Below, piece by piece: positions 35,765-43,478 of a stretch of DNA of 64,000 bases (position 1 is its first letter; every line of letters starts with the position of its first letter). Source of the stretch: Bacillus pseudomycoides (GTDB lineage: Bacteria; Bacillota; Bacilli; Bacillales; Bacillaceae_G). Position numbers and translations under genes: made by a program. The notes below the pieces were generated by a model, which was not told the DNA's origin, did no database searches, and saw nothing but the letters and a program-made list of their open reading frames with translations. The stretch covers positions 2,666,001 to 2,730,000 of the forward strand of contig NZ_CP064266.1 in the NCBI RefSeq assembly GCF_022811845.1, given 5' to 3'.

Positions 35765-35794
35765 TTGACTAATGAAAAAAGAAAAGCATATAAT
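35765..35794 (+). promoter_or_regulatory. Sigma-A promoter of the trp operon leader
   Basis: TTGACT at 35765-35770 and a consensus TATAAT at 35789-35794, spacing 18. Transcription would start near 35801, at the beginning of the first T-box leader. Confidence 0.7.
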
Positions 35795-35800
35795 GAGTGC

Positions 35801-36071
35801 AACTTAAAAAATGCAAGCGTTGATGAAGAAGAGTACATATTATAAACATGTCAGAGAGCTGATGGTTGGTGCGAATCAGTATGGAATTAATATGGAATGG
35901 CCTTCGGAGCTTCCAAACCGAACCGAAAGAAGTAGGCTTTGGCGACATGATCTCATCGATACAAGAGACACGTATTATATTTTGATACGGCAAAGTGCGT
36001 TACATTTGTAACGAATTAAGGTGGCACCACGGGAGTACCCGTCCTTTCTATAGGATGAGTACTCCCTTTTT
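35801..36071 (+). promoter_or_regulatory. T-box leader 1 (tRNA-Trp sensing) of the trp operon
   Basis: A complete T-box riboswitch. Stem I shows the AGTA loop-E element at 35830, the GAGAG AG-bulge region, the GGTGCG terminal-loop motif, and a GAATGG specifier segment placing UGG (Trp) in the specifier loop opposite AGTA. The antiterminator T-box AAGGTGGCACCACG lies at 36019-36032. The competing terminator GGGAGTAC...GTACTCCC with T5 ends at 36071. Uncharged tRNA-Trp would stabilise the antiterminator. Confidence 0.88.
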
Positions 36072-36085
36072 GTGTATAAATGCTC

Positions 36086-36227
36086 GTTCAAAAAGGAGGA
36101 TAAAGAGAGCCGAGCAGTTCGAGGCGCGGAAGCCAGGAGGATACGAAGTGTAGATAGAATTACATGAGTACCGGACTGGCGACGCAACGAAGAAATGCGA
36201 AAGCTATCTTTACCGGACTTTTTGAAC
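36086..36227. repeat. 142-bp inverted-repeat element between the two T-boxes
   Basis: The element begins GTTCAAAAAG (36086-36095) and ends with the exact complement (36218-36227). Its interior is G+C-rich and structured (CCGAGCAGTTCGAGGCGCGG, then CCGGACTGGCGACGCAACG), unlike the flanks. It has no coding capacity. I recall very similar dispersed elements in B. cereus group intergenic regions, which a genome search could confirm. It separates terminator 1 from T-box 2. Confidence 0.65.
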
Positions 36228-36235
36228 ATCCTGTA

Positions 36236-36515
36236 TAAAAATGAATAAGTGAAATCGCTGAGTAAGAAGAGTACGTATATTGGAGACGTTCCAGAGAGCC
36301 GGGGATAGGTGGGAGCCCGGTGCGGTGCCATATGCGGAATGGGCTTACGAGAGGTATGCTGAACCGAAAGAAGTAGGCAACCCGGGTTCCGCCGTTACAA
36401 GGATAGGGTATATATTTGTACCTGAATAAAGCGGGATGCTTCTGCATCCAAACGAGGTGGTACCACGGTAAATTTATCGTCCTCTACATATTTCGATATG
36501 TAGGGGACTTTTTTT
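36236..36515 (+). promoter_or_regulatory. T-box leader 2 (tRNA-Trp sensing) of the trp operon
   Basis: A second full T-box in series. AGTA at 36265, GAGAG, GGTGGGAG in the apical part, and GGAATGG again put a UGG Trp specifier opposite AGTA. The T-box sequence GAGGTGGTACCACGG lies at 36454-36468. The terminator pairs GTCCTCTACATAT with ATATGTAGGGGAC, followed by T7 (36479-36515). Only 24 bases separate it from the trpE ATG. Two serial sensors should give tighter and steeper control than one. Confidence 0.9.
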
Positions 36516-36539
36516 ATTTTAAATAGTGAGGTGGCAGTC

Positions 36540-37958
36540 ATGATAACGAAAGAACAATTTAACGTGCAACAGGAACAGGGAAAGACATTTTTAGTAATTG
36601 ATGAAGAAGAAGGAGATAGTGTGACGCCAATTGCTTTATATCGCCAAATGAAAGGTGAGAAAAAGTTTTTACTTGAAAGCTCGCAGCTTCATCAAGATAA
36701 AGGACGTTATTCTTATTTAGGATGTGATCCATACGGAGAAATAAAAAGTAGCGGTGCGGCGATAGAGATTACGATAAATGGGAGAACGAAGCAGGTAGAA
36801 GAAAATGTATTACAAGTATTAAAAAAGGTCCTTGCGCTATCAAAGGTGGAAAGTCCATTTCCATTTTGCGGGGGAGCAGTTGGATATATTGGCTATGATG
36901 TGATTCGGCAGTATGAAGATATTGGAGAAGAACTATTTGACCGGGTTGATATTCCAGAAGTTCATGTATTACTATACCGGGAGTTTATTGTATACGACCA
37001 TTTACGCCAAAAACTATCGTTTGTATATGTATGCAGGGAAAAGGATACGGACTCTTTTGAAGAAGTGCATGAGAGGCTGCAAGTATATAAACGAAATATT
37101 TTAAAGGCAGTGAAAGAACAAGTTTCGAAAGTGCAGCCTTCCCTATCCTTTACTTCTTCCATAACAGAAGAAAAGTTTTGCGAAATGGTGGAGAAAGCAA
37201 AAGAATATATTCGAAATGGTGATATTTTTCAAGTTGTACTATCTCAGCGATTGCAAAGTGAATTTATAGGCGATTCATTTGCATTATATCGCAAACTTCG
37301 CATTGCGAATCCATCGCCATACATGTTTTATATTGATTTCCAAGATTATGTTGTACTTGGTTCTTCACCAGAAAGCTTACTTTCCGTACGAGATGATAAG
37401 GTGATGACAAATCCGATTGCAGGAACAAGACCACGCGGAAAAACAAAAGCGGAGGATGAAGAGATTGCGAAGGAGCTCTTAGCCAATGAGAAAGAGTGTG
37501 CAGAACATATGATGCTTGTAGATTTAGGGCGAAATGATATCGGGCGAGTGAGCGAAGTTGGTTCTGTTGCGCTCGATAAGTATATGAAAGTAGAGAAATA
37601 CTCGCATGTTATGCATATTGTATCTGAAGTTTACGGAACATTGCGAAAACAAATGGATTGTTTTGACGCATTAGCTTATTGTTTGCCGGCAGGTACCGTA
37701 TCCGGTGCACCGAAAATTAGGGCGATGGAAATTATAAATAGATTAGAAATGGAAAAAAGAAATGTATATGCCGGAGCAGTAGGATATATAGCTTTTTCTG
37801 GAAATCTTGATATGGCACTTGCAATTCGCACAATGGTTGTAAAGGACCAAAAAGCATATGTGCAGGCTGGAGCCGGTATTGTCTATGATTCAAATCCAAT
37901 TGCTGAATATGAGGAGACGTTAAATAAAGCAAAGGCGCTTTTGGAGGTAATGAAATGA
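36540..37958 (+). CDS. trpE: Anthranilate synthase component I TrpE
   Basis: A 472-residue chorismate-utilising enzyme, the first step of tryptophan synthesis. The N-terminal domain carries the LLESSQ feedback-inhibition motif near residue 47. The C-terminal domain has GDIFQVVLSQR, PSPYMFYIDF, GSSPESLL, NPIAGTRPRGKT, DLGRNDIGRV and LPAGTVSGAPKIRAME. ATG 36540 follows GAGGTG; the GTG at 36531 overlaps that site and is rejected. It overlaps trpG by four bases. Control is by the tandem T-boxes rather than by TRAP, the B. subtilis system. Confidence 0.95.
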   Translation: MITKEQFNVQQEQGKTFLVIDEEEGDSVTPIALYRQMKGEKKFLLESSQLHQDKGRYSYLGCDPYGEIKSSGAAIEITINGRTKQVEENVLQVLKKVLALSKVESPFPFCGGAVGYIGYDVIRQYEDIGEELFDRVDIPEVHVLLYREFIVYDHLRQKLSFVYVCREKDTDSFEEVHERLQVYKRNILKAVKEQVSKVQPSLSFTSSITEEKFCEMVEKAKEYIRNGDIFQVVLSQRLQSEFIGDSFALYRKLRIANPSPYMFYIDFQDYVVLGSSPESLLSVRDDKVMTNPIAGTRPRGKTKAEDEEIAKELLANEKECAEHMMLVDLGRNDIGRVSEVGSVALDKYMKVEKYSHVMHIVSEVYGTLRKQMDCFDALAYCLPAGTVSGAPKIRAMEIINRLEMEKRNVYAGAVGYIAFSGNLDMALAIRTMVVKDQKAYVQAGAGIVYDSNPIAEYEETLNKAKALLEVMK

Positions 37959-38542
37959 TTGTACTCATCGATAACTATGATTCATTCACTTATAACTTGT
38001 ATCAATTGTTAGGGGAATATGAGGAAGAGATTGTTGTACTGCGAAATGATAAAGTGACGATTCAAGAACTCGAAGAAATGAGACCAAAAGCAATTATTCT
38101 TTCACCAGGGCCCGGAAAACCAGAAGATGCAGGGATTTGCATCCGGGTGATTCAACATTTTTATAAACAAATTCCGATCCTTGGCATTTGCCTTGGACAC
38201 CAAGCGATTGTTTCTGCATTTGGCGGTGAAATTGTAAGGGCAGAGCATATAAAACATGGGAAAACATCACGTGTAAAGCATAATGGCACATCGATATTTT
38301 CATATGTCGCGCAACCGTTAACTGCGATGCGCTATCATTCACTCGTGGCGGCGAAGCAGACGATTCCAAAGTGTTTCGATGTATTAGCGACAGCGATGGA
38401 TGATGGGGAAATCATGGCAGTTCGACATAATTATTATCCACTTTTCGGGTTGCAGTTTCATCCGGAGTCAATTGCGACTGAAGAGGGCGGAAAATTAATC
38501 CGTGCATTTTTATCCAGTGTGAAAGAGGAGGAGCGAGTATGA
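37955..38542 (+). CDS. trpG: Anthranilate synthase component II (glutamine amidotransferase) TrpG
   Basis: A 195-residue class I glutamine amidotransferase that supplies ammonia to TrpE. It shows IDNYDSFTYNL, SPGPGKPEDAG, the nucleophile Cys in GICLGHQAI, and the His-x-Glu pair in QFHPESI. It overlaps both trpE and trpD by four bases (ATGA), so it is part of the operon, unlike in B. subtilis where one PabA serves both pathways from elsewhere. Confidence 0.94.
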   Translation: MIVLIDNYDSFTYNLYQLLGEYEEEIVVLRNDKVTIQELEEMRPKAIILSPGPGKPEDAGICIRVIQHFYKQIPILGICLGHQAIVSAFGGEIVRAEHIKHGKTSRVKHNGTSIFSYVAQPLTAMRYHSLVAAKQTIPKCFDVLATAMDDGEIMAVRHNYYPLFGLQFHPESIATEEGGKLIRAFLSSVKEEERV

Positions 38543-39564
38543 ATAGTTATCTTCGGAAATTAGTAGAAGGACAGAATTTAACGGAACAGGAAATGTATGA
38601 AGCAGGCCTTGTGCTCTTAAGTGAAGATATATTAGAAAGTGAAATTGCTGCTTTTTTAGCATTGTTAAAGGCAAAGGGTGAAACAGCCGATGAAATATAT
38701 GGACTCGTTCGTGCTCTTCGGGAAAAGGCATTACCATTTGCAAGTCATATAAAAGGAGCAATGGATAATTGCGGAACGGGCGGAGACGGTGCACAAACAT
38801 TCAACATTAGTACAACATCTGCTTTCGTACTTGCCGGGGCTGGTGTGAAGGTAGCGAAACATGGAAATCGTGCTGTTTCTAGTAAAACGGGAAGTGCAGA
38901 TCTATTAGAAGAACTCGGTGTAAATATTGCATGTACGCCAAGAGAGATTGACTATTTATTAGAAAAAGTAGGTATTGCTTTTCTATTTGCACCAGCTATG
39001 CATCCAGCACTTAAGCGCATTATGAAAATAAGAAAAGAGCTAAATGTACCGACCATTTTTAATTTAATCGGTCCGCTTACAAATCCAATTGATTTAGAAA
39101 CACAGTTTGTTGGCATATACAAACGAGATATGCTAATGCCTGTAGCAGAGGTATTGCAAAAGCTTGGTAGAAAACAAGCGCTTGTTGTAAATGGGAGCGG
39201 ATTTTTAGATGAAGCATCTCTGCAAGGGGAAAATCATGTAGTGATTTTAAAAGATAACAAAATTATAGAAGAGAGTATTATTCCCGAAGAATATGGATTT
39301 TCTCATGTGAAAAATGAAGAAATAAGAGGCGGGAATGCAAAAGAAAATGCGAATATTACACTGCAAGTACTAAAGGGGAAAAAGAGTGTATACCGTGATA
39401 CGGTTCTACTCAACGCTGGTCTTGCACTTTTTGCAAATGGAAAAGCAGGGACAATTGAAGAAGGTATTCATATGGCCGCTCAAAGCATAGATTCTGGAAA
39501 AGCATTAGCGAAATTGAATGCATTAATTCACGCAAGTCATAACAGATTGGAGAAGGTGAACTAA
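38539..39564 (+). CDS. trpD: Anthranilate phosphoribosyltransferase TrpD
   Basis: A 341-residue enzyme joining anthranilate and PRPP. The PRPP and metal-binding motifs DNCGTGGDGAQTFNIST, KHGNRAVSSKTGSADLLEELG and FAPAMHPA are clear, with FNLIGPLTNP further on. The start overlaps the trpG stop. The ribosome binding site GAGGAGCGAGT lies in the trpG end. Confidence 0.95.
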   Translation: MNSYLRKLVEGQNLTEQEMYEAGLVLLSEDILESEIAAFLALLKAKGETADEIYGLVRALREKALPFASHIKGAMDNCGTGGDGAQTFNISTTSAFVLAGAGVKVAKHGNRAVSSKTGSADLLEELGVNIACTPREIDYLLEKVGIAFLFAPAMHPALKRIMKIRKELNVPTIFNLIGPLTNPIDLETQFVGIYKRDMLMPVAEVLQKLGRKQALVVNGSGFLDEASLQGENHVVILKDNKIIEESIIPEEYGFSHVKNEEIRGGNAKENANITLQVLKGKKSVYRDTVLLNAGLALFANGKAGTIEEGIHMAAQSIDSGKALAKLNALIHASHNRLEKVN

Positions 39565-40326
39565 ATGGAAACCATTTTAGACAAGATTGTCGAGCAGAAG
39601 AAAAAAGAAGTAGAAGTGCTGTACGAAACATATACACCGGTGAAGAAACAACGAAAGTCACACTCTCTTGTAGGAGCACTGCAAAAATTTACAGTGATTG
39701 CTGAAGTGAAGCGAGCTTCACCATCTAAAGGTGATATTCATTTACATGTAGACGTATTGAAACAAGTAAAAATGTATGAAGAGTGCGGCGTAGGAGCTGT
39801 TTCTGTTTTAACGGATGGTCAGTTTTTTAAAGGATCTTTTCATGATTTAGAAACGGCAAGAGTGCATAGTAACATTCCGCTTTTATGTAAAGATTTCATA
39901 ATTGATAAAATTCAAATTGATCGGGCGTACGAAGCGGGAGCGGATCTCATTTTACTTATCGTTGCGGCATTATCAGAAGAAAAGCTACGAGAGTTATATG
40001 CATACGTGCAAAAAGTAGGATTAGAGGCAATTGTAGAAGTTCATAATGAGGCAGAATTAGAGGTAGCACTAGAACTAAACCCTCATGTGATTGGAATAAA
40101 CAATCGGAATTTGAAAACATTTGAAGTGGATTTGAGTACGACAGAAAATCTAGGAAAACGATTGAATGAAGAAAATATGCTTTGGATTAGTGAAAGTGGA
40201 ATCCATACGAAAGAAGATATCGTGCGTGTGAAGAAAGCTGGTGCAAAAGGAATTCTTGTTGGAGAAGCACTTATGACTGCACCTTCCGCACATGACTTTT
40301 TTCAATCGCTGAAGGTGACAACATGA
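39565..40326 (+). CDS. trpC: Indole-3-glycerol phosphate synthase TrpC
   Basis: A 253-residue TIM-barrel enzyme that closes the indole ring. EVKRASPSKGDI (catalytic Lys), LLCKDFIID (second Lys), the Glu in EAIVEVHNEAEL, GINNRNLKTFEVDL and ESGIHTKEDI are present. ATG begins directly after the trpD stop with GGAGAAGGTG upstream. It overlaps trpF by four bases. Confidence 0.95.
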   Translation: METILDKIVEQKKKEVEVLYETYTPVKKQRKSHSLVGALQKFTVIAEVKRASPSKGDIHLHVDVLKQVKMYEECGVGAVSVLTDGQFFKGSFHDLETARVHSNIPLLCKDFIIDKIQIDRAYEAGADLILLIVAALSEEKLRELYAYVQKVGLEAIVEVHNEAELEVALELNPHVIGINNRNLKTFEVDLSTTENLGKRLNEENMLWISESGIHTKEDIVRVKKAGAKGILVGEALMTAPSAHDFFQSLKVTT

Positions 40327-40937
40327 AAGTAAAGATTTGCGGCATTACCGATATAGAAACAGCAAAGGTAGCTTGTGAATACGGCGCAGATGCGATTGGC
40401 TTTGTGTTTGCGAAAAGCAAAAGGGAAATTACACCTGAAAGAGCAAAACAGATTATTGATGAGCTTCTAGCTGATGTAATGAAAGTGGGCGTGTTTGTAA
40501 ATGAATCGGTAGAAGTCATCCAGAAAATCGTAAATGATTGTGGCTTAACGCATGTACAACTGCATGGGGATGAAGGAAATCATCATATTAGAAGATTGAA
40601 TATTCCGTCTATAAAAGCGATTGGTGTACATTCAAGCGAAGATATAGAGCAATCACCAGACTATGAAGCTGATTTTCTCTTATTTGATAGTCCGAAAGAA
40701 AAGTTTCATGGCGGAAATGGCAAAACATTTTCTTGGCAGTTACTAGATGATATGTCAGATGAAATTCGCAAAAAGTGCATTTTAGCTGGTGGATTACACA
40801 TTGAAAACATTAAAGAAGCGATTGAAATTGTTAAGCCGTATATGATAGATGTCAGCAGCGGAGTAGAAACAGATGGCAAGAAAGATCGTGAGAAAATAAA
40901 ACAATTTATTAGAAAAGCGAAGGAGTGTTCAATATGA
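40323..40937 (+). CDS. trpF: Phosphoribosylanthranilate isomerase TrpF
   Basis: A 204-residue TIM-barrel isomerase. KICGITDIETA contains the general-base Cys, and VQLHGDE, LLFDSPKEKFHGGNGKTFSW (catalytic Asp) and AGGLHIENI with VDVSSGVE-type ending (IDVSSGVETDGKKD) complete the site. It overlaps trpC and trpB by four bases each. Confidence 0.94.
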   Translation: MKVKICGITDIETAKVACEYGADAIGFVFAKSKREITPERAKQIIDELLADVMKVGVFVNESVEVIQKIVNDCGLTHVQLHGDEGNHHIRRLNIPSIKAIGVHSSEDIEQSPDYEADFLLFDSPKEKFHGGNGKTFSWQLLDDMSDEIRKKCILAGGLHIENIKEAIEIVKPYMIDVSSGVETDGKKDREKIKQFIRKAKECSI

Positions 40938-42127
40938 ATTACGCATATCCAGATGAAAAAGGTCATTACGGTATATACGGAGGACGTTACGTTCCAGAAA
41001 CACTTATGCAATCTGTCTTAGAATTAGAAGAAGCGTATAAAGAAGCGATGCAAGATGAAGCATTTCAACAAGAATTAGAGCATTATTTACAAACGTATGT
41101 TGGAAGAGAAACACCGCTTTATTTTGCGGAGAATCTGACAAAGTATTGCGGAGGGGCAAAAATCTACTTAAAGCGTGAAGATTTAAATCATACCGGAGCC
41201 CATAAAATTAACAATACAATTGGGCAAGCGCTTCTTGCAGTGCGAATGGGTAAGAAAAAGGTTGTAGCTGAAACGGGAGCTGGACAGCACGGGGTTGCAA
41301 CAGCGACGGTATGTGCCTTACTCGGTTTAGAGTGCGTCATTTTCATGGGAGAAGAGGATGTGAAACGTCAAAAGTTAAATGTCTTCAGAATGGAACTATT
41401 AGGAGCGAAGGTGGAAAGTGTTGCAGCAGGTAGTGGAACGTTAAAAGATGCAGTAAACGAGGCGCTTCGCTACTGGGTTGCACACGTGTATGATACGCAC
41501 TATGTAATGGGATCTGTTCTTGGACCACATCCATTTCCGCAAATTGTACGTGATTTCCAAAGTGTAATCGGGAAAGAAACGAAGCGGCAATATGAAGCGT
41601 TAGAAGGAAAATTACCAGAAGCGGTTGTTGCTTGTATCGGCGGTGGAAGTAATGCAATGGGAATGTTTTATCCATTTGTGCACGATAAAGAAGTTGCTCT
41701 TTACGGCGTAGAAGCAGCAGGTAAAGGCGTTCATACAGAGAAACATGCAGCAACGTTAACAAAAGGAAGTGTTGGTGTCCTTCATGGTTCGATGATGTAT
41801 CTCCTTCAAAATGAAGAAGGACAAATTCAGGAAGCACATTCTATTTCAGCAGGGCTCGATTATCCTGGAGTTGGACCAGAGCATAGTCTGCTAAAAGATA
41901 TTGGCCGTGTTTCCTATCACTCAATTACAGATGACGAAGCGCTGGCTGCATTTCAGTTACTAACGAAAAAAGAAGGAATTATCCCAGCATTAGAAAGTTC
42001 CCATGCAGTGGCGTATGCATTAAAACTCGCACCTACAATGAAGCAAGATGAAGGGCTTGTTATTTGTTTATCGGGCCGCGGTGATAAAGATGTTGAAAGT
42101 ATAAAACGTTATATGGAAGAGGTGTAA
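40934..42127 (+). CDS. trpB: Tryptophan synthase beta chain TrpB
   Basis: A 397-residue PLP enzyme condensing indole and serine. Landmarks: GRYVPETLM, the PLP lysine in REDLNHTGAHKINN, ETGAGQHGVATAT, and the phosphate-binding CIGGGSNAMGMFYPF. ATG 40934 (MNYAYPDEKG) follows AAGGAG and overlaps the trpF stop; the slightly longer TTG frame at 40925 is not needed. Confidence 0.95.
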   Translation: MNYAYPDEKGHYGIYGGRYVPETLMQSVLELEEAYKEAMQDEAFQQELEHYLQTYVGRETPLYFAENLTKYCGGAKIYLKREDLNHTGAHKINNTIGQALLAVRMGKKKVVAETGAGQHGVATATVCALLGLECVIFMGEEDVKRQKLNVFRMELLGAKVESVAAGSGTLKDAVNEALRYWVAHVYDTHYVMGSVLGPHPFPQIVRDFQSVIGKETKRQYEALEGKLPEAVVACIGGGSNAMGMFYPFVHDKEVALYGVEAAGKGVHTEKHAATLTKGSVGVLHGSMMYLLQNEEGQIQEAHSISAGLDYPGVGPEHSLLKDIGRVSYHSITDDEALAAFQLLTKKEGIIPALESSHAVAYALKLAPTMKQDEGLVICLSGRGDKDVESIKRYMEEV

Positions 42128-42130
42128 ATG

Positions 42131-42892
42131 ATGGGAGTAGAAAGAATTACAGCGGCGTTTCAAAATGGAAAAAAAGCATTTATCCCTTATATAATGGGGG
42201 GAGATGGCGGCTTACAAAAGTTAAAAGAGCAAATTCGTTTTCTAGATGAAGCGGGAGCGAGCATTGTTGAAATTGGTATCCCTTTTTCTGATCCAGTTGC
42301 AGATGGTCCAACAATTCAAAGGGCAGGAAAACGAGCGTTAGATAATGGAACAACGCTCGGAGGAATCTTTCAGGCATTAGCGGAAGTAAGACAAGAAGTA
42401 AATATTCCATTTGTACTTATGACATACTTAAACCCTATTTTAGCATTTGGCAAAGAACGGTTTATCGGAAGCTGTCTTGAAGCGGGTGTTGATGGAATTA
42501 TCGTTCCAGATTTGCCGTATGAAGAGCAGGATATTATTGCACCGCTCCTTCGGGATGCGAATATCGCTCTTATTCCACTTGTTACTGTAACGAGTCCGGT
42601 TGAACGAATTGAAAAGATTACGAGGGAGTCACAAGGGTTTGTTTATGCGGTAACGTTAGCAGGGGTCACTGGGGTTAGACGTGACTTTAAACAAGAGATT
42701 CATAGCTACTTAGAAAAAGTAAAAGCACATGTTGATCTCCCGGTAGTTGCTGGATTTGGAATATCAACCACTGAGCAAATTGAGGAAATGATTACGTTAT
42801 GTGATGGAGTGGTTGTGGGAAGTAAGGTAATTGAGCTTTTGGAAACAGAAAAAGAAGAGGAAATTTGTGAACTGATTGCTGCAGTGAAATAA
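42131..42892 (+). CDS. trpA: Tryptophan synthase alpha chain TrpA
   Basis: A 253-residue TIM-barrel subunit that cleaves indole-3-glycerol phosphate and channels indole to TrpB. The catalytic Glu in ASIVEIGIPFSDPVADGPTIQ and the Asp in VDGIIVPDLPYEE are visible, as are TLAGVTGVR and VAGFGIST. Two ATGs in a row (42128, 42131) follow GAAGAGGTG; the second has better spacing. It is the last gene of the trpEGDCFBA operon; a weak hairpin follows. Confidence 0.94.
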   Translation: MGVERITAAFQNGKKAFIPYIMGGDGGLQKLKEQIRFLDEAGASIVEIGIPFSDPVADGPTIQRAGKRALDNGTTLGGIFQALAEVRQEVNIPFVLMTYLNPILAFGKERFIGSCLEAGVDGIIVPDLPYEEQDIIAPLLRDANIALIPLVTVTSPVERIEKITRESQGFVYAVTLAGVTGVRRDFKQEIHSYLEKVKAHVDLPVVAGFGISTTEQIEEMITLCDGVVVGSKVIELLETEKEEEICELIAAVK

Positions 42893-42897
42893 GAAGA

Positions 42898-42927
42898 AGA
42901 GGCTGCCTGTTAAGGGGCCTCTATATT
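42898..42927 (+). terminator. Weak hairpin after trpA
   Basis: AGAGGC and GCCTCT pair across 13 bases just after the trpA stop; only a short T-rich tail follows, so read-through into the next region is possible. Confidence 0.45.
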
Positions 42928-42929
42928 AT

Positions 42930-43050
42930 ATGAGCAAGTTTCAAATCATTAAGACCTTTCACATCAGTGGGGGGTTCTTCATCTCTCACTAATTATTAGT
43001 TGAGCGAATTGGCTTTTACGGACAGTTGATTCCCAAACTAATATGAAAAC
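42930..43050. repeat. Divergent bcr1-like repeat
   Basis: The words CATCAGTGGGGGGTT, CTCTCACTAA and GCTTTTACGGACAGTTGAT recall the element at 30173-30289 in reverse orientation, but the internal arms differ. Low-confidence family member between trpA and the SCIFF promoter. Confidence 0.4.
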
Positions 43051-43105
43051 ATCAAGAATGATTGACGTAAACCAAAGGTGTTGTTAAAATTGTTACTGGA
43101 AATAA

Positions 43106-43121
43106 TGTAAAATATTTCACA
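43106..43121. promoter_or_regulatory. Fnr/Rex-like operator, distal site
   Basis: TGTAAAATATTTCACA is one mismatch from the Fnr/CRP pattern TGTGA-N6-TCACA and, with flanking bases, two mismatches from the Rex consensus TTGTGAAATATTTCACAA. It lies 31 bp (about three helical turns, centre to centre) from the proximal site. Confidence 0.5.
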
Positions 43122-43136
43122 AATCATAGTTTTTAA

Positions 43137-43152
43137 TGTGAAAACATTCACA
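43137..43152. promoter_or_regulatory. Fnr/Rex-like operator, proximal site
   Basis: TGTGAAAACATTCACA is a perfect TGTGA-N6-TCACA palindrome. If the -10 is TATTTT near 43177, the operator centre lies close to -44, near the position for Fnr activation in class II promoters. Fnr is the anaerobic activator and Rex the NADH-sensing repressor in Bacillus; either would tie the SCIFF genes to oxygen or redox state. Confidence 0.6.
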
Positions 43153-43201
43153 AATATTGAGTTTGTTTCTTAAAAATATTTTTAAAAAGGAGTTATACGT
43201 T

Positions 43202-43351
43202 ATGAAAAGAATCGTAACACTAAGTACTCGTAAACTGACAGATACAGTAAAACATGGTGGATGTGGTGCATGTCAAACATCTTGCCAATCAGCTTGCAAG
43301 ACATCTTGCGGAGTTGCAAATCAAAAATGTGAAAATATAATGAACAGATAG
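43202..43351 (+). CDS. SCIFF ranthipeptide precursor (six cysteines in forty-five residues)
   Basis: A 49-residue RiPP precursor. Its C-terminal core has six cysteines at 21, 24, 28, 32, 36 and 43 in CGACQTSCQSACKTSCGVAN plus QKC, the hallmark of the SCIFF family; the leader is MKRIVTLSTRKLTDTVKHGG. Family maturases install thioether links between Cys and other residues. ATG 43202 follows AAAAGGAG with 9-base spacing; the longer upstream frame is rejected. The maturase gene follows after an intercistronic hairpin. SCIFF is nearly universal in Clostridia but not a standard Bacillus gene. The role of the mature peptide is not settled; signalling has been proposed in Clostridia. Confidence 0.93.
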   Translation: MKRIVTLSTRKLTDTVKHGGCGACQTSCQSACKTSCGVANQKCENIMNR

Positions 43352-43366
43352 AAAATGAGAAACGTA

Positions 43367-43401
43367 CCGCCCAACTGCTTCCCAGATGGGCGGCCATTTT
43401 T
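43367..43401 (+). terminator. Hairpin between SCIFF precursor and maturase
   Basis: CCGCCCA at 43367-43373 pairs with TGGGCGG at 43387-43393, followed by T5. A partial terminator here would let the precursor be made in excess of the enzyme. Confidence 0.7.
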
Positions 43402-43478
43402 ATCAAGCATGAACAAGAAGTGAAAGCTCCATTAACGGAAGTGTTACTTTATAAACAAAAGGAGTTTGATTATTAACC

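Noticed and set aside
35811..36447. Small frames on both strands inside the trp leader
   Set aside because: They lie across the T-box RNA structures and the inverted-repeat element, which explain the sequence.
43106..43152. Catabolite (cre) control of the SCIFF genes
   Set aside because: The palindromes fit TGTGA-N6-TCACA or Rex, not the cre consensus with its central CG.
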